Source: Desulfovibrio sp. ZJ209
GTDB taxonomy: Bacteria; Desulfobacterota; Desulfovibrionia; Desulfovibrionales; Desulfovibrionaceae
NCBI RefSeq assembly: GCF_011039135.1
Contig: NZ_JAAKEJ010000001.1
Span: 868,001-932,000, forward strand
Direction of reading: 5' to 3'
Length of the DNA: 64,000 bases
Part shown: positions 20,753 through 29,253 of the stretch, in pieces
Numbering within the stretch: position 1 is the first letter of the stretch
Layout of the letters: the number at the start of each line of letters is the position of its first letter
Made by a program: the position numbers and the translations under genes
Notes under the pieces: generated by a model
Databases searched by the model: none
What the model saw: the letters and a program-made list of their open reading frames with translations, nothing else
Told to the model about the DNA's origin: nothing

Positions 20753-21553
20753 TCAACAGGCAGAATCCCCACGGACAGGAAAAATTTCGTCAAAGAGCGA
20801 CGCCAGTTCCGTGAAAACGCGGAAGTCATGGCCCGGAACCACCGTGCAGCCCCGGCGCTCGTGCCGCCTCAAGGTCTCGAGAGACGCCGCATAAGCGGCA
20901 CCGTCGGCGATGTTCCCGGGGCGGATACCGGGCGTCCAGTTTTCCAGCACGTTCACGACATCATTTGCCAGGATGAGCCTAGCCTTGGCCGTCTCCACGA
21001 GCACCGACTGCGAACCCCGGGTGTGGCCCGGCGTGGGGAACACCCGGAGGCCCGGCGCGATTTCCCTTTCGCCCTCCAAGAGCTCGTAGCGGGCGTGACA
21101 GCGGAAAAAGTAGGGCACTTCCTCTATGTCGGTCTCATAGGCCTTGGCGAAGCGCGTGCCCCGGCTGGCCGCCGCCCACGCCAGTTCCTCGCGCTGCACA
21201 AGGAGCGGAAGGGTCTGCGGCAGGCTGTTCACGGCCTTGAGATGATCCCAGTGCAGATGGGTGACGATGACACCCTCGAGTTTTGCGGCATCAACGCCCA
21301 TGGCCGCGAGCCTTTCCCTGATGTGCCAGCCCGGGCGCATGGTCATGGGCTGGTGCAGCCGGGCATTGGTCTCGTTGTCGTAATCGGGCCCGCAATCCAC
21401 GAGGTACATCTTCCCGGAGCTCTCGTTCATGAGCAGCCAGCAGACAAAGGGAATGTCCATGCGCTCGGTGGCATCGGTGGGACTGCCCGTATCCAGCATC
21501 CCCTTTCGGATGCAGTGCTGGGTGGCGACATGAATCGGCTGAACTTTCCACAT
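20753..21553 (-). CDS. MBL-fold hydrolase, AHL-lactonase-like (second copy)
   Basis: A 266-residue metallo-beta-lactamase-fold protein of the N-acyl homoserine lactonase-like group. The dinuclear metal motif THLHWDH, a later PTPGHTRGSQSVLV and ANDVV and a C-terminal PGHDFRVF are present. Such enzymes hydrolyse lactones or thioesters. The start MWKVQPIHVATQH at 21553 is preceded by GGGAGG. In this operon a catabolic lactone or ester is more likely than a quorum-sensing signal. It is paralogous to the MBL protein at 23157-23924. Confidence 0.85.
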   Translation of the reverse strand: MWKVQPIHVATQHCIRKGMLDTGSPTDATERMDIPFVCWLLMNESSGKMYLVDCGPDYDNETNARLHQPMTMRPGWHIRERLAAMGVDAAKLEGVIVTHLHWDHLKAVNSLPQTLPLLVQREELAWAAASRGTRFAKAYETDIEEVPYFFRCHARYELLEGEREIAPGLRVFPTPGHTRGSQSVLVETAKARLILANDVVNVLENWTPGIRPGNIADGAAYAASLETLRRHERRGCTVVPGHDFRVFTELASLFDEIFPVRGDSAC

Positions 21554-21680
21554 ACGTCCTCCCGCAGTTACCTCAACAGGAAAGAGCCGGGGCAGCACAG
21601 GGAAAAAGTGTCTGGCCTGGTATGACGTCATACGGCGGGGAGTGCCCTGGCTCCCGCCGCATGTGCCGCCCTCCTCTTTT

Positions 21681-23114
21681 TCAAAACACCAGCCTGCCCC
21701 AGGCGAGGCCCGCAAAGGCGATGATGACGCACTGCACCACAAAGGTTTTCAGGCCAAGGCCGCATTGCTGCCTGAAGGTCACGAGCTCCTTCTGGGAAAA
21801 CAGCACGGCGCTCAGGGGCGACGCCGCCGGGAAGAAGATGGCGATGCAGGAGGCGGCGATGATGAGGCTCGTGATGATTTGCGGGTTGAGGTTCAGCATG
21901 GACGTCAACATGCAGGCGATGGGCACGAAAACCCCGCAGACCACCGTATTGTTGGAAAAATTGGTGATAAAGGCCCCGGTAGTGACGATGGAGAGCACAA
22001 GCAGCCAGGAGGGAATCTCTTGCAAAAAGGCCGTGGTGCCGCTCATGAGCAGGGCCTTGATGCCCGCCTGGTCGGAAGCCAGCGCCGACGCCACGGGCAC
22101 GAGGAAGGCGAGCATGAAGAGAACATCCCAGGAAAAATAGCTGGAAGTCTTTTTCAGGTCCATGAGCGGCTCGCCGTCCACGCGCACCATCAAAAGCACG
22201 GCCACGATGGTCAGCCCCAGGCCGCCGATGCCCATCTGGCGGATGGTGTCGCTCACGATATTGCCCGCGGGCAGGATGTTGGGCAGCAGAAGCAGCAGCA
22301 GGGCCACGATGACCGCAAGCAGGGAAATCTTCTTGCGCGTGGTCATCTCCACCTTTTGCGAGGGGTCGATGGCATAGGACTGGAGGCAGCCGAGATCGCA
22401 GCGGAAAAGGTACTTGACGGAGAGCACATAGGTGGCGATGAGGAAGATGCAGAAGGGGAAGATGAACACCGTGAAGGCGGCGAAGTTCATGGGCGTCCCC
22501 GTGGCGGCCTCATAGGCGCCGATGCCCACGATGGCCGTGGTCTTGAAGGGCAGGGCGATGTCGCCGAGGGCGAAGGCATAGGCCATGCCCACGAAGAAGC
22601 AGGGCACGGCCGATGAATAGGGCTCGATGCCGGTTTTCTTCATCATGTTGCGGAAGAGTTCCAGAAAGATGATGAGCACGGCAAGGCAGTGCGAAAGGAT
22701 GCTCGCGAAAAAGCCCGCGAGCAGGAAGAGGAACAGGATGAGGAAGGGCTTTCCCTGCGCGCACTTGAGCCCCAGCAGGCTGTGGAGGATCATGTCCGTG
22801 AGCTCCGCCTGCTGCACGAAGGCGGAAATGAGCAGCAGGCACAGGATCATGGTGATCATCTGCGAGCCCAGGGCCAGGGCCAGCAGATCGCTCATAGTGT
22901 AAAAGTCGGTCATGCCGAGGGCGACCACGCCCAAAAGCGACGGCCAGCCAATGCCGATGGTCACCCAGCCAAAGATGGTGCCCCCAAACACGCCAATGAC
23001 CTGCATCCCCTGCTGCGTCAGGCCCCCCACGGCGGGGAGCTTGCCGAACACGAAGAGGAGGAAAAGCACGATGCAGGTGTTGATGAAGAAGGAAAGCCTG
23101 GTTTTATCCGCCAT
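21681..23114 (-). CDS. SLC13/DASS-family anion symporter (first copy)
   Basis: A 477-residue membrane protein of the DASS family, closely paralogous to the one at 19274-20704. It contains AFVQQAELTDMILHSLLG, GDIALPFKTTAIVGIGAYEA, FSNNTVVCGVFVPIACM and FFPAASPLSAVLFSQKELVTFRQ, the equivalents of the same segments in the other copy. It would import an organic dianion with sodium. AGGAG precedes the ATG. It lies between the two MBL genes, so the operon carries a duplicated MBL-DASS pair. Confidence 0.88.
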   Translation of the reverse strand: MADKTRLSFFINTCIVLFLLFVFGKLPAVGGLTQQGMQVIGVFGGTIFGWVTIGIGWPSLLGVVALGMTDFYTMSDLLALALGSQMITMILCLLLISAFVQQAELTDMILHSLLGLKCAQGKPFLILFLFLLAGFFASILSHCLAVLIIFLELFRNMMKKTGIEPYSSAVPCFFVGMAYAFALGDIALPFKTTAIVGIGAYEAATGTPMNFAAFTVFIFPFCIFLIATYVLSVKYLFRCDLGCLQSYAIDPSQKVEMTTRKKISLLAVIVALLLLLLPNILPAGNIVSDTIRQMGIGGLGLTIVAVLLMVRVDGEPLMDLKKTSSYFSWDVLFMLAFLVPVASALASDQAGIKALLMSGTTAFLQEIPSWLLVLSIVTTGAFITNFSNNTVVCGVFVPIACMLTSMLNLNPQIITSLIIAASCIAIFFPAASPLSAVLFSQKELVTFRQQCGLGLKTFVVQCVIIAFAGLAWGRLVF

Positions 23115-23156
23115 TTCCGGCTCCTGGGGCTGAAATTTTGTCGGCAGAAAGCGGCC

Positions 23157-23924
23157 TCAGCCAATCACGGGGTAGGTGTCCAGCACCCAGCGGTCGTGAC
23201 TGGGCAGGATGACGGCGCCTCCCTTCTCAAGCTTCTCCAGCTTGGCGAAGGAGTCGAAGTAACGCTTTATGTCGTTGTACAGGCCGCCGGGCATCCGCTG
23301 CTCCCAGTTGGCGCGGATATTGATCATGTCGCCCGCGATGACGAAGCGGCCGTCCTTTGTGTCCACCACCACGCCCTGAGAACCGTTGGAATGCCCGGGC
23401 AGATGCACCACGGAAAGGCCGGGCTCGATCTCCACATCGCCGTCCACCAGTTTGTACTGATGGTAGCACTGGAGATAGTACGGCACCTGGTCCGTGGCGT
23501 CCGCTTCATAGTATTTGCGGTCCGTGGGATAGGGGTCGAGCGCGAAATGCAGTTCCTCGCGCTGTACATAGACGGGTAGCTCCCGCGGCAGGTCAAGGAT
23601 GGCCTGGGCATGGTCCCAGTGGAGGTGGGTGATGATGATGGCGTCCAGCTGTTCGGGCTTCACGCCATGTCGCGCCAGCATCTCAATGACATGCTTGCCC
23701 TCGTCGCGCCGGATGGGATTGTGCAGGCGCGAATTGCGCTCCAGGTTGTCATCGCCCCCTGTATCCACCAGTACCTTGCGGCCACGCTCATCATCCTCGA
23801 GCAGCCATGCAATATGGTAGAGCTGGGTCAGCTCCCCGGGGTTGGACTTGACGCCATGCTTCATGATGACGCTGCACATGATGGTGTCCAGCGTGCCAAC
23901 ATGCAGGGGGGTGATTTTCCACAT
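23157..23924 (-). CDS. MBL-fold hydrolase, AHL-lactonase-like (first copy)
   Basis: A 255-residue MBL-fold protein with THLHWDHAQAILDLPRELPV (dimetal HxHxDH), HLPGHSNGSQGVVVDT, AGDMINI and a C-terminal PSHDRWVLD. The start MWKITPLHVGTLD at 23924 parallels the start of its paralogue and is preceded by AGGAG. Family members open lactone rings or cleave esters and thioesters. It follows the GRE activase by 70 bases. Confidence 0.85.
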   Translation of the reverse strand: MWKITPLHVGTLDTIMCSVIMKHGVKSNPGELTQLYHIAWLLEDDERGRKVLVDTGGDDNLERNSRLHNPIRRDEGKHVIEMLARHGVKPEQLDAIIITHLHWDHAQAILDLPRELPVYVQREELHFALDPYPTDRKYYEADATDQVPYYLQCYHQYKLVDGDVEIEPGLSVVHLPGHSNGSQGVVVDTKDGRFVIAGDMINIRANWEQRMPGGLYNDIKRYFDSFAKLEKLEKGGAVILPSHDRWVLDTYPVIG

Positions 23925-23993
23925 GTGCGGTTCTCCTTTTCTGGCAGTATCTTTCATTGCATTTGTCAGATTTTGGCCATCAGCGTGCCAAGC

Positions 23994-24902
23994 TCAACGC
24001 TTCAAGCCTATCCGTTCTTTCAAGGCCGCGTTTTTCCTGAGCACGCTTTCCTTGTCCATGTTAGGAATGTCCTTGAACTGGTAGTCGATGCCCAGCTGGT
24101 GGTACTTGGGCTGGGCGAAACCGTGGAAGGGCAGAAGCTCGTAATCGTCCAGCCCGGGCACGGTCTTGAGGAAGTCGGCTATGGCCCCGAGCTCGGCCTC
24201 GTTGTCGTTGACGCCGGGGATGACCGGCGTGCGCGCGATGAGCTGGACTTCCGGGAACTCCTTCTTGAGGCGCAGGAAGTTTTCCTTGATGAGGCTGTTG
24301 TCCACGCCGGTGTGTCGCTTGTGGGCCACGGGGTCGGCGAGCTTCATGTCCGCATAGATGAGCGAGCAGTGGGCGGCCACTTTCGCCACCTTGTCGAAGG
24401 AGGCGCAGAGCGTGGTCTCGATGGCCGTGTGGATGCCGTAGCGCCGGAACTTCGCCAGAAGCTCGCCCACAAAGTCGGCCTGCATCAGCGGCTCGCCGCC
24501 GCTCACGGTGACGCCGCCGTCCACGCGCCAGGCCTGCGGCTTGTTGCGGATGCGGCCGTAGAGCTCGTCCACGGTCACGTCCTCGCCATAGACGTGCATG
24601 GCCTTGGCGTAGCAGCGCTTCACGCAGGCGAGGCACTTGGCGCATTTCCCGGGCGCGCGGACGATGGCGCCGTTCTCCGCGCGCCCGAGGGCTGCATGTT
24701 CGCAGGTCTTGAGGCAAACTCCGCAGCCGACGCACTTCTTTTCCCGCCAGCCCAGTTGCAGGCCGTGCCGCTGGGACTCGGGGTTGGAGCACCAGGTGCA
24801 CCTGAGCGGGCAGCCCTTCATGAAGATGGTGTCGCGAACGCCCGGTCCGTCATGCACCGAGAACTTCTGGATATTGAAGATGCGTCCTGTGAGCTTGCCC
24901 AT
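23994..24902 (-). CDS. Glycyl radical enzyme activating enzyme (radical SAM)
   Basis: A 302-residue radical SAM activase that installs the glycyl radical on its partner enzyme. The cluster motif GCPLRCTWCSNPES (CxxxCxxC) binds the SAM-cleaving 4Fe-4S. An inserted ferredoxin-like domain with CVGCGVCLKTC and CAKCLACVKRC carries two auxiliary clusters, as in activases of non-PFL glycyl radical enzymes. The SAM-binding VSGGEPLMQ follows. The start MGKLTGRIFNIQKFS lies five bases after the GRE stop with no strong ribosome binding site of its own, implying translational coupling. Confidence 0.95.
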   Translation of the reverse strand: MGKLTGRIFNIQKFSVHDGPGVRDTIFMKGCPLRCTWCSNPESQRHGLQLGWREKKCVGCGVCLKTCEHAALGRAENGAIVRAPGKCAKCLACVKRCYAKAMHVYGEDVTVDELYGRIRNKPQAWRVDGGVTVSGGEPLMQADFVGELLAKFRRYGIHTAIETTLCASFDKVAKVAAHCSLIYADMKLADPVAHKRHTGVDNSLIKENFLRLKKEFPEVQLIARTPVIPGVNDNEAELGAIADFLKTVPGLDDYELLPFHGFAQPKYHQLGIDYQFKDIPNMDKESVLRKNAALKERIGLKR

Positions 24903-24906
24903 GATG

Positions 24907-27384
24907 CTACACCATCTCGTGTTCGGTGCGCGCGATGATCTCGCCCTGCATGCTGGGCGAAAGCTCCACAAAGTAGGCGCTGTAGCCCGCCACGCGCACG
25001 ATGAGGTTCTTGTAGTCCTCCGGCTTTTCCCGCGCCTTGAGCAGCACATCCTTGTTGTAGATGCCGATCTGCACATGCCAGAGCTTGAGGTCCACGAAGT
25101 TGCGGATGAGGTTGATGAGGTCCTGCGTGCCCTTCTCGCCGGCCACCACCTGGGGGTTGAGCTTGAGGTTGAGCAGGCGCGCGCAACTGTTGGGATAGAC
25201 GCGGCTCGTGGAATTGGCGATGGACATCATGGTCGAGAGCGGGCCGTCCACGTCCGCGCCCTGGGTGGGCGAGATGCCCTCGGAAAGGAAGGTGTGCTTG
25301 TGGCGGCCATTGGCCGTGGCCCAGGTCTTGTTGCCGAGGCCCACATGCGAGGTGACGGGCACATACTTGAGGTATTTCTCGCCGAACACGGACTGACGGT
25401 CGTGCACGAGCTCGCCGATCATCTGGTCGAGGTCTCGGGCGATGGCGTCGGCCCAGGCGTCGTTGTTGCCGTACTTGGGCACGTTGAGCATGAGCTGGCG
25501 CAGGGGCTCGTTGTTCTCGAAATCGCTGTTCACGGCCTCGAGCAGCTCGTCGAGGGAGAGTATCTTGTCCTCAAAGACCAGCTTCTTGATGGAAGCCAGC
25601 GCCTCGGCACAGGTGCCGAAGCCGTTGAAGTTGACATTGCCGGTGTCGTGCTGGTTGCTGCCCGGCATGACGCACTGGTGGATGTCCGTGAGGTTTTCCA
25701 TGCAGATGTCGCTCTGCGAGGACATGAAGGGCGCGGCCAGGCACTGCTTGTTGGTGAGCTCCAGCGCGGACATGCGCTTCATGAAGTGGTCGACGTAAAA
25801 GTCCACGCACTCGCGCAGGTTGCTCATCACATCGTCAAAGCTCTTGATGTCCTTGCGGGCGATGGACGGCGTGAGCAGCTTTTCGTAACGCGGGCCGAAG
25901 TGCGCCCAGCCGTCGTTGAGCGCCATTTCCAGCGCGGCGGCGAGGTTGATGTTGCCGCCGAGCGGGAGATAGGTGTCGATATTCGGCATCCGTATCTCGG
26001 TGCAGCCGGCCGCCGAATAGTCCCGCGCGTGCGAGAGCGGCACGCCGTTGCACATGAGCTGGGTGATGATGGTCTCGTCATTGAAGAACTTGGGGAAGCC
26101 GCAGCCCTCCTTCACCAGTTCCGCCGCCGCATGCAAAAGCTCGTGCGGCGTGCCGGCATGGACGCGCAGCGAAACTTCGGGATAGTGCAGGGGAAATTCC
26201 TTCTTGGAGCGCAGGATGAGATAGGTCATTTCGTTGGTGGCGTCGCGGCCGTACTTGTCCACGCCGCCGATGGTGCAGTTCTCGAAGTGGGCGTAGCCTT
26301 CCCAGTAGTTGCCCGCGTTGGTGGCGCTGAAGGGCACTACCTGGGCAATCTTGAGCCACATGGCCTCGAGCAGCTCGAGGGCGAAATCCTCGGTGATCTT
26401 GCCTTCCTCGAGGTCCTTCACGTAGAGGGGGTTCATGTACTGGTCGAAGCGGTGCAGGGCCACGCCGCCGCTGATCTGCTGCTCGGCGCGGTAGGCGATC
26501 TGCGCGAACCAGTGCGCCTGCATGGCCTCCCAGAAATCGCGGGCCGGATGCGCGGGCACACGGGTGCAGATTTCCGCCATGCGCTCGAGCTCGCGCTTGC
26601 GCGCCGGGTCCTTTTCCGTGGCCGCCAAGGTCATGAGCTCGGCCGCATAACGGGCCGCATAGGTGAGCATCCCCTCGTAGCACTCGATGACGGCCTGGAG
26701 GAAGGGAATCTTGTCATAGTCCCCGTTGGCGGGGTTGGACTCGATCTCGGCCAGCTTGTCCTCGGCTTCTTTCTTCAGCGCCAGGACGCCGCGATTGATG
26801 ATCTTGTCGAAGATGCCGCTCCAGTTGAGCGTGGAGTTGATGTTGGAATTGTCCTGCATGAGGCCCGTGGCGCCGTAGTCGTCGTCGCCATAGATGATGT
26901 CGCGCGTGGCCTTGGGCATGAGGGCGAGATAGCGCTCGTGCGCCGTCTTGCCGCGCCAGTAGGGCTCCACCTTTTCCATGAAGGTGGCGATGTCCTCGGA
27001 GCGCACGGCGTAGGCGTCCTTTTTCTGCGTCTCGGGCATGCCCTTGGGGAACCAGCCGCAGCGCAGCTCGGGATAGAGCGGCGAGATGCGGCCGGGGCCA
27101 CCGATGGTGCCCACGAGCAGCTCGCCCTCCTGGATGACCACCGGGATATTCTCCAGGATGTGGCGCACGGCCTTGCCCCAGCGGAGCACCAGCGGATATT
27201 GCTCGGTCTCACGCATGGACTCGGTGAACAGCACGGCGCGCTCGATGTCGAGGCGCGGCCGCTGGGCACGCATCACGTTGAGCGCCTTGTTGGTGCGCTC
27301 CCTGGGGCTGGACTGTCCGCGCCCGTCCGCAAGGCGCTGTTCCTGGCCGGTCATGCAGCTCGATTCCATGGTGCAAACGCTCAT
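24907..27384 (-). CDS. Glycyl radical enzyme of unassigned substrate
   Basis: An 825-residue oxygen-sensitive enzyme of the PFL-like glycyl radical family. The radical glycine is Gly800 in VRVAGYSAYF. The thiyl-radical Cys461 and acid/base Glu463 are in AAGCTEIRMPN. The Cys-x-Glu pattern places it with the lyases, dehydratases and decarboxylases, not with pyruvate formate-lyase (Cys-Cys) or benzylsuccinate synthase. I could not match the active-site surroundings to isethionate lyase, choline lyase, diol dehydratase or hydroxyproline dehydratase. GGAGG precedes the ATG. It is the first gene of a nine-gene operon and follows a structured leader with a terminator. Confidence 0.93.
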   Translation of the reverse strand: MSVCTMESSCMTGQEQRLADGRGQSSPRERTNKALNVMRAQRPRLDIERAVLFTESMRETEQYPLVLRWGKAVRHILENIPVVIQEGELLVGTIGGPGRISPLYPELRCGWFPKGMPETQKKDAYAVRSEDIATFMEKVEPYWRGKTAHERYLALMPKATRDIIYGDDDYGATGLMQDNSNINSTLNWSGIFDKIINRGVLALKKEAEDKLAEIESNPANGDYDKIPFLQAVIECYEGMLTYAARYAAELMTLAATEKDPARKRELERMAEICTRVPAHPARDFWEAMQAHWFAQIAYRAEQQISGGVALHRFDQYMNPLYVKDLEEGKITEDFALELLEAMWLKIAQVVPFSATNAGNYWEGYAHFENCTIGGVDKYGRDATNEMTYLILRSKKEFPLHYPEVSLRVHAGTPHELLHAAAELVKEGCGFPKFFNDETIITQLMCNGVPLSHARDYSAAGCTEIRMPNIDTYLPLGGNINLAAALEMALNDGWAHFGPRYEKLLTPSIARKDIKSFDDVMSNLRECVDFYVDHFMKRMSALELTNKQCLAAPFMSSQSDICMENLTDIHQCVMPGSNQHDTGNVNFNGFGTCAEALASIKKLVFEDKILSLDELLEAVNSDFENNEPLRQLMLNVPKYGNNDAWADAIARDLDQMIGELVHDRQSVFGEKYLKYVPVTSHVGLGNKTWATANGRHKHTFLSEGISPTQGADVDGPLSTMMSIANSTSRVYPNSCARLLNLKLNPQVVAGEKGTQDLINLIRNFVDLKLWHVQIGIYNKDVLLKAREKPEDYKNLIVRVAGYSAYFVELSPSMQGEIIARTEHEMV

Positions 27385-27414
27385 CCTGTGCCTCCTTGTG
27401 AAACTTTTCCGCGA

Positions 27415-27640
27415 GGAAAAAAGAAAAGGCCCGGAGAAGGCGCTTTTCAGCGTCTTTTCCGGGCCAAAAACTGATTCGCTGCTCGTGCTGCGGGTGCAGC
27501 CGCCGGCGAATCGCCCTCAGGCATCCAAATGCCGAATGTGTCTTGCTGCGTGCGGATGGCAGGATTGACCGCCTGCATGGCGTTCAGCTGCGTTTTTCCG
27601 CGCGTGTTTTTTGGATACGGCGTCTCTCGGAAATTGTCAA
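27415..27640 (-). promoter_or_regulatory. Promoter and structured leader with terminator before the GRE operon (copy 1)
   Basis: On the minus strand a perfect -35 TTGACA (27635-27640) is followed 17 bases later by a weak -10 (TATCCA, 27612-27617). The leader then forms three stem-loops: GCAGG/CCTGC, GGCAT/ATGCC, and GATTCGC/GCGAATC enclosing GCTGC/GCAGC. It ends in a strong intrinsic terminator: hairpin 27428-27465, then TTTTCTTTTTT. The GRE ribosome binding site comes after the terminator, so transcription must read through it. A copy about 200 nt long precedes the radical SAM gene. This looks like a riboswitch or attenuator; I recognise no known class. Confidence 0.65.
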
Positions 27641-27717
27641 CTCTTTCACAAATAAAATTTTTGGCGTCCTCCGCTCTTCCTCCCGGCAGGGGTATCTCCT
27701 TGGCGGGCTTGCAAATT

Positions 27718-28599
27718 CTAGAGGTGCCCCCTTTGCTGGCTGCTTTCCAGATATTCCCCGGGCAAATCGGCCAGGGCCCGCGAGAGGCGCTTGATCATTC
27801 TGTCCTTTTCGGAAAGATACCCACCCACGGGAACCGCGTTGTAGGGATGCCTGCCGAAGAAATAACACCCTTGCTCGGGCTCCAATGCTTGAAGCAAGAG
27901 CAGTTCTTCCTCGATCAATTCCCTTTCGGTGGGTGGAGTGTATTCGCCGGCCTCCCGCATGCGCTCAAGCTGGCTCCCTTCGGCAATGGCCGTCGGGACG
28001 GCGGAAATGACAAAGGGCATGTTCCGCTTGAGCATGTTTGCCGTCTCCCTTGCGCTTCTCTCGCCATTGCCCTGCCCGCCGAGACCGAACATCAGGAGCG
28101 CCCCATAACGGATGCCCGCTTTTTTCAGGCGGTCAAGCTGCTTGTCGGCCTCCTCGCGAGTAAATCCCTTGCGCATCTGGACGAGAGCCGGCGCCCAGCC
28201 GGACTCAAGCCCGATATAGAGGTCGTTATAGCCGGCTTGGCGCAGCTCTTTCAGGTCCTGATCGCTCTTATGCCCGATATTTCTTATGGAAGCATAGCAG
28301 GCGATGGTTTCGATGCGCGGAAAATGCGCATGTATCATTTCGGCGATTTTCAGCAGTTTTCGTGTCGGCAAGGCGAACGAATCCCCGTTCAGCTGGAAAA
28401 GACGCCGAACACCACCGCCATAGACCTGCCGCAGTTCATCGAGATCGGCTTCAATATCCTCCATGCGGGACACCGTGAACGGCGTCCCTTCATACATGGT
28501 GCAAAAGGCGCAGCGGTTGTGCGAACAGCCACTGGTTATCTGCAAAAGCGGAGTTTCGCTTTCCATGGGCGGTCGATAAATCTGGCCGGTGTAATGCAT
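27718..28599 (-). CDS. Radical SAM protein of unknown function
   Basis: A 293-residue radical SAM protein with an Elp3/MiaB/NifB-type barrel. The cluster motif is ITSGCSHNRCAFCTMYEG, a Cx4Cx2C arrangement typical of an uncharacterised group, followed by LNGDSFALP and LYIGLESGW. The start MHYTGQIYRPP at 28599 has GGAGG upstream. It is transcribed towards the GRE operon and has its own copy of the GRE leader, suggesting that both respond to the same signal. It lacks the ferredoxin insert of GRE activases, so it is not a second activase. Confidence 0.85.
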   Translation of the reverse strand: MHYTGQIYRPPMESETPLLQITSGCSHNRCAFCTMYEGTPFTVSRMEDIEADLDELRQVYGGGVRRLFQLNGDSFALPTRKLLKIAEMIHAHFPRIETIACYASIRNIGHKSDQDLKELRQAGYNDLYIGLESGWAPALVQMRKGFTREEADKQLDRLKKAGIRYGALLMFGLGGQGNGERSARETANMLKRNMPFVISAVPTAIAEGSQLERMREAGEYTPPTERELIEEELLLLQALEPEQGCYFFGRHPYNAVPVGGYLSEKDRMIKRLSRALADLPGEYLESSQQRGHL

Positions 28600-28632
28600 C
28601 TTTCCTCCAGAGGGGCTTGACCCCCCAAAAGC

Positions 28633-28853
28633 ACCAAACAAAAATGCCCGGAGAAGGCGCTTTTCAGCGTCTTTTCCGGGCCAAACACTGATTCGCTGCT
28701 CATGCTGCGGGTGCAGCCGCCGGCGAATCGCCCTGAGGCACAAGATGCCAAATGTGTTTTGCTCGCGTGCAGAGGGCAGGATTGACCGCCTGCGTAGCGT
28801 TCAGCTGCGTTTTCTGCCGTATCTCAAGTAAGGACGGATGCCAAAATTGTCAA
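28633..28853 (-). promoter_or_regulatory. Promoter and structured leader with terminator before the radical SAM gene (copy 2)
   Basis: Second copy of the leader at 27415-27640, same order of elements: TTGACA at 28848-28853, stem GCAGG/CCTGC, stem GGCAT/GTGCC (the closing pair changed from U-A to U-G), stem GATTCGC/GCGAATC, and the same terminator hairpin at 28646-28682 followed by ATTTTTGTTT. The terminator stem is nearly identical in the two copies, while the spacer between the -35 and the first stem differs. The radical SAM start lies 34 bases beyond the terminator. Confidence 0.65.
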
Positions 28854-29253
28854 CTCATTCACAAATTAAAGGGCAGAGCACGGTAAGGCGGCGACTCCCT
28901 CGCAAAAATCATGGGTTTATCGGCTATAAATCTTTTCGGAAGTCTACGGGCTCTCCCCTTTTAAAACGCACACGCTGAGAGTCAGCAAGTCAAGCCGAAT
29001 TGACGTTTACCCTAGTATGCCTGAAGCATGTCCAGCACGACGAGAGCACCTGCTCGCTTGCGCTTTTTCTTAATTTTGTTCGCTCCATATTCAATAATAG
29101 TTCTCTGTTTAGCATGTGGTGCTTTCGATAGGAAGGCAATTCTGCTGCTTCGATGTGTGAATGTTTGGAGTGTATCTGATTCTTAAATAAATATACATCA
29201 GCTAATATTAATTCCGGGACGTAGCTAGCCCAGATACTCGCTCCGTTCCTGAA
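28854..29253. other. Intergenic region, nothing recognised
   Basis: About 400 bases of moderately AT-rich sequence between the leader of the radical SAM gene and the end of the dead integrase. No coding frame or repeat is supported. Confidence 0.5.

Noticed and set aside
20753..23924. Quorum-quenching AHL lactonases
   Set aside because: The fold fits, but both genes sit inside a catabolic operon with transporters and a GRE, so a metabolic lactone or ester is more likely.
24907..27384. Assignment as isethionate sulfite-lyase (IslA) or HpsG
   Set aside because: Length and Cys/Glu/Gly positions are close, but I could not match the substrate-binding residues, and the usual sulfonate neighbours are absent.
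24637..27474. 945-codon open frame opposite the GRE gene
   Set aside because: The minus-strand GRE and activase have catalytic motifs, ribosome binding sites and operon context; the opposite frame has none.
27415..28853. Direct repeats as ends of a transposon carrying the radical SAM gene
   Set aside because: The repeats end in terminators and precede ribosome binding sites in the same orientation; no transposase, inverted ends or target duplication is visible.
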